A stretch of 64,000 nucleotides of DNA from Synechococcus sp. WH 8109. Lineage in GTDB: Bacteria > Cyanobacteriota > Cyanobacteriia > PCC-6307 > Cyanobiaceae. The notes under the pieces were generated by a model. That model was not told where the DNA came from. It did no database searches and saw only the letters and a program-made list of their open reading frames with translations. How positions within the stretch are numbered: the first letter of the stretch is position 1; each line of letters opens with the position of its first letter. The stretch covers positions 1,984,001 to 2,048,000 of the forward strand of contig NZ_CP006882.1 of the NCBI RefSeq assembly GCF_000161795.2, read 5' to 3'. Made by a program: the position numbers and the translations under genes. Below, one piece after another: positions 62,270 to 64,000 of the stretch.

Positions 62270-63385
62270 TCAGATCACATCCATCACGCGTTCGGCCCGA
62301 TCCACCATGCAGGTGAGCAGGGCCATCCTCAGGAACACGGCTCCCCTGGCCTGACTGAAATACCAGTTGTGGGGCGTGTCATCCAGGCAGGTGCTGAGTT
62401 CCGCTCCCCGCGCCAAGGGATGGAGCACAATCGCCTCCGGCTTGAATGGCATGTCGCGGGTGAGGCGAAATCCTCCGCCGTGCACTTCATAGGAATCGCC
62501 CACCCAGGCGATGGCGTTGATGTAAATGACATCCAAGTCGGGCACTTCAGCCTGCAGGTCGGTGCTGGAGCGCACCTTCATCCCACACGCTTCAAGCTCC
62601 TCCAACTGTCCTGGGTCGAACAGCGGCTGATCCGGCTCCAACCCGGGGGCGTGAATCACCACCACCTCGTCCACCGTCTGCGGGAATTTGGCCAGGATCC
62701 TCAACAGGGAGCGAACCGTTCGCATCCGCGAGGGAATCCCGACGATCCCAATGCGAATCCGATCTGCGGGTGCCACGTCCAACTCAGCGAGCTGGGGCCG
62801 CCACTTAAAGATTGTGTAGAGATCGGCCATCGCCTGGGTGGGATGCTCATCGATCCCATTTCCAGCGTTGATGATCGGGATCCGAAGGGTGGACGTCATT
62901 GCATAAACGGCACCGGGATCGCTATCCCGAAGCACCACACAATCGCCATAGTTGTTGAACATATGGGCGACATCTTCGAGAGACTCGCCCTTGGCAATCC
63001 CTGTGGTGGCCCTGTCGGTGATGTTGATGGAGGTACCGCCGAGTCGGTGCCAGGCACTGTCAAAAGACAGCCGGGTGCGGGTGCTTGGTTCGTAAAACGC
63101 GTTGATCAGAATCTTGCCGGTGAGTGGCGTGTTGTGACGGCAATAGCGATCTGGATTGCTTTCAAACTTCGCCGCCAGGCGAAACACCTGCAACAAAGCC
63201 TCGGGGCGAAACGGTTGGATCGACACCACGTGCTGATCCACCAAATCCTTCAAAGGCTCAACGTCTTCGGCAATCGCAGCCAACAGCTCCTGAGGTTGGT
63301 TCTGCCCATAGACATCGGGCCCCATCGGCTCAAACCGAATCTGGACCGACGACGCGTCCACAACTGCTGATTTGGCCTGTGCCAT
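62270..63385 (-). CDS. ATCase-like transcarbamylase of uncertain specificity
   Basis: A 371-residue carbamoyltransferase. Carbamoyl-phosphate sites are intact: STRTR (101-105) in NAFYEPSTRTRLSFDS, Lys132 (GIAKGESLED) and HPTQ (181-184). HPLAR (322-326) replaces the usual HPLPR. The loop that in aspartate carbamoyltransferases carries the aspartate-binding RxQxER pattern reads here YINAIAWVGDSYEVHGGG, without those residues. It also has about 50 extra N-terminal residues compared with PyrB. It belongs to the ATCase side of the family, yet the second substrate may not be aspartate. It precedes the AsnB-like gene by nine bases. Confidence 0.82.
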   Translation of the reverse strand: MAQAKSAVVDASSVQIRFEPMGPDVYGQNQPQELLAAIAEDVEPLKDLVDQHVVSIQPFRPEALLQVFRLAAKFESNPDRYCRHNTPLTGKILINAFYEPSTRTRLSFDSAWHRLGGTSINITDRATTGIAKGESLEDVAHMFNNYGDCVVLRDSDPGAVYAMTSTLRIPIINAGNGIDEHPTQAMADLYTIFKWRPQLAELDVAPADRIRIGIVGIPSRMRTVRSLLRILAKFPQTVDEVVVIHAPGLEPDQPLFDPGQLEELEACGMKVRSSTDLQAEVPDLDVIYINAIAWVGDSYEVHGGGFRLTRDMPFKPEAIVLHPLARGAELSTCLDDTPHNWYFSQARGAVFLRMALLTCMVDRAERVMDVI

Positions 63386-63452
63386 AGCGGAATCGGATCA
63401 ACACCCTGTTTGCCAGACCGAGTGCTAGAGCCAGGAACTACATCTTTCACCG

Positions 63453-63466
63453 GTAACAACAACCAC
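63453..63466 (-). promoter_or_regulatory. Possible NtcA box before the transcarbamylase gene
   Basis: On the minus strand GTGGTTGTTGTTAC matches GT-N10-AC, with one mismatch to GTA-N8-TAC. It lies 68 bases before the transcarbamylase start. No convincing -10 box at the expected spacing. Confidence 0.28.
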
Positions 63467-63546
63467 ACTCCTGCGTCCACGAAGAAGCAGCTTCTTAAGC
63501 AAAGATCCGGAAAGGATTGTGCTGGGGTGGACGGCTAAAGGAGACA

Positions 63547-63696
63547 TCACCAAACCCGGCCATTGCGCCACTCCACCCACCAGATCAGCAGCAACACGAG
63601 CACCGACAGCACCAGGGCGAACTGACTGGCCACCAGCAAAAACTGAAAGCCAGACAGACCAACAAGGCCGGCCATCAAAGGAAGCGTTTGGATCAT
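63547..63696 (-). CDS. 49-residue membrane protein coupled to the symporter
   Basis: A short protein whose ATG overlaps the stop of the symporter gene (ATGA). It contains a single long hydrophobic stretch, FLLVASQFALVLSVLVLLLI, followed by WWVEWRNGRVW, and an N-terminal hydrophobic part (MIQTLPLMAGLVGLSG). It could be an accessory subunit of the symporter, as small subunits are known for other SSS-family transporters. No family assignment possible. Confidence 0.6.
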   Translation of the reverse strand: MIQTLPLMAGLVGLSGFQFLLVASQFALVLSVLVLLLIWWVEWRNGRVW

Positions 63697-64000
63697 CCCT
63701 CCTCCTGCAACAAGGTGAAGTCGAAGCGTTCCGGCCAGAACCGACTGCCCATCAGCATCACAATCGCCGACACGGCCGCCGAAAACACAGCAGCGCAGTA
63801 AGGCGCGATCAGCACATAGGCGAGCAGGCCCACAACGCTGCCGGCGAGCATGGCCGCAATGGCAGCCGTACGGTTGGCTGTACGCCAGTACAAACCGCAG
63901 GCCACAGGCCAGACCGTGGATGCCACCAGGGCACCGGTGAAAAACAGCACCGACGCAAGCGAATCCAGCCGTGGCCAGGACAGCGCCAGGGTGACGACGG
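63693..64000 (-). CDS. Sodium:solute symporter (SSS family), C-terminal part
   Basis: The final 102 codons of a gene that continues beyond the window. It shows three hydrophobic segments: VLFFTGALVASTVWPVACGL, then IAAMLAGSVVGLLAYVLIAP and AAVFSAAVSAIVMLMGSRFW. The pattern WPVACGLYWRTANRTAA is typical of SSS transporters near their last helices (related to urea, pantothenate or proline symporters). The solute cannot be determined. It lies upstream of, and reads in the same direction as, the transcarbamylase-AsnB-amidohydrolase genes. Confidence 0.78.
   Translation of the reverse strand, partial: VVTLALSWPRLDSLASVLFFTGALVASTVWPVACGLYWRTANRTAAIAAMLAGSVVGLLAYVLIAPYCAAVFSAAVSAIVMLMGSRFWPERFDFTLLQEEG

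Overview
The window is a gene-dense, GC-rich stretch of a cyanobacterial chromosome, most likely a marine Synechococcus (subcluster 5.1 type). The evidence is the combination of a high-light-inducible protein, a complete urt/ure urea system, a glucosylglycerate gene set, DUF1830 and DUF4278 proteins, a cyanobacterial-type group 2 sigma factor and many short proteins of the kind found only in picocyanobacteria. No insertion sequence, prophage, integrase, CRISPR array or rRNA was seen. The one tRNA found is tRNA-Val(UAC).

Layout. 0-6.4 kb: a leftward operon of a PLP-dependent lyase, gcvH and gcvP, then a divergent acyl-lipid desaturase. 6.4-16 kb: rplI, dnaB, mnmG, a chorismate-lyase-like gene, a SprT-like gene set and ligA. 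16-22.7 kb (leftward): a TVP38-type membrane protein, a three-gene ABC-2 exporter, valS, and a 2OG-Fe(II) oxygenase pair. 22.7-26 kb: an SDR, a Fur-family regulator (probably Zur) overlapping an MBL-fold gene, hli, and small proteins. 26-26.7 kb: a gene-poor gap with two possible tiny genes, then tRNA-Val. 26.8-37.4 kb: mazG, arfB, speE-speB, gcvT, aspS, a sigma factor and pyrG. 37.4-41.7 kb: an overlapping chain queE / NAD(P) oxidoreductase / queC / pabB / pabC. 41.7-45.6 kb: a divergent glucosylglycerate locus (HAD phosphatase and GH13 phosphorylase facing gpgS).

46.3-64 kb is a nitrogen-scavenging region. It holds urtABCDE (urea ABC importer), ureEFG and ureDABC (urease), a class I glutamine amidotransferase overlapping ureC, and then a DUF4278 gene. 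That gene is preceded by a consensus NtcA box and an RNA structure that looks like the picocyanobacterial glutamine riboswitch (downstream-peptide type). Next come six leftward genes: a Na+/solute symporter (cut by the window end), a 49-residue membrane protein overlapping it, an ATCase-like transcarbamylase without the usual aspartate-binding loop, an AsnB-like amidotransferase, an M20 ureido/carbamoyl amidohydrolase, and a DUF1028 protein.

How the genes fit together: urea is imported by Urt and split by urease. The adjacent six-gene block could feed the same system by importing and dismantling a ureido or carbamoyl compound; this is inference. NtcA-like boxes sit near urtA, between ureE and ureD, before the DUF4278 gene and before the transcarbamylase. 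The glucosylglycerate genes fit the same low-nitrogen marine lifestyle, because that solute contains no nitrogen.
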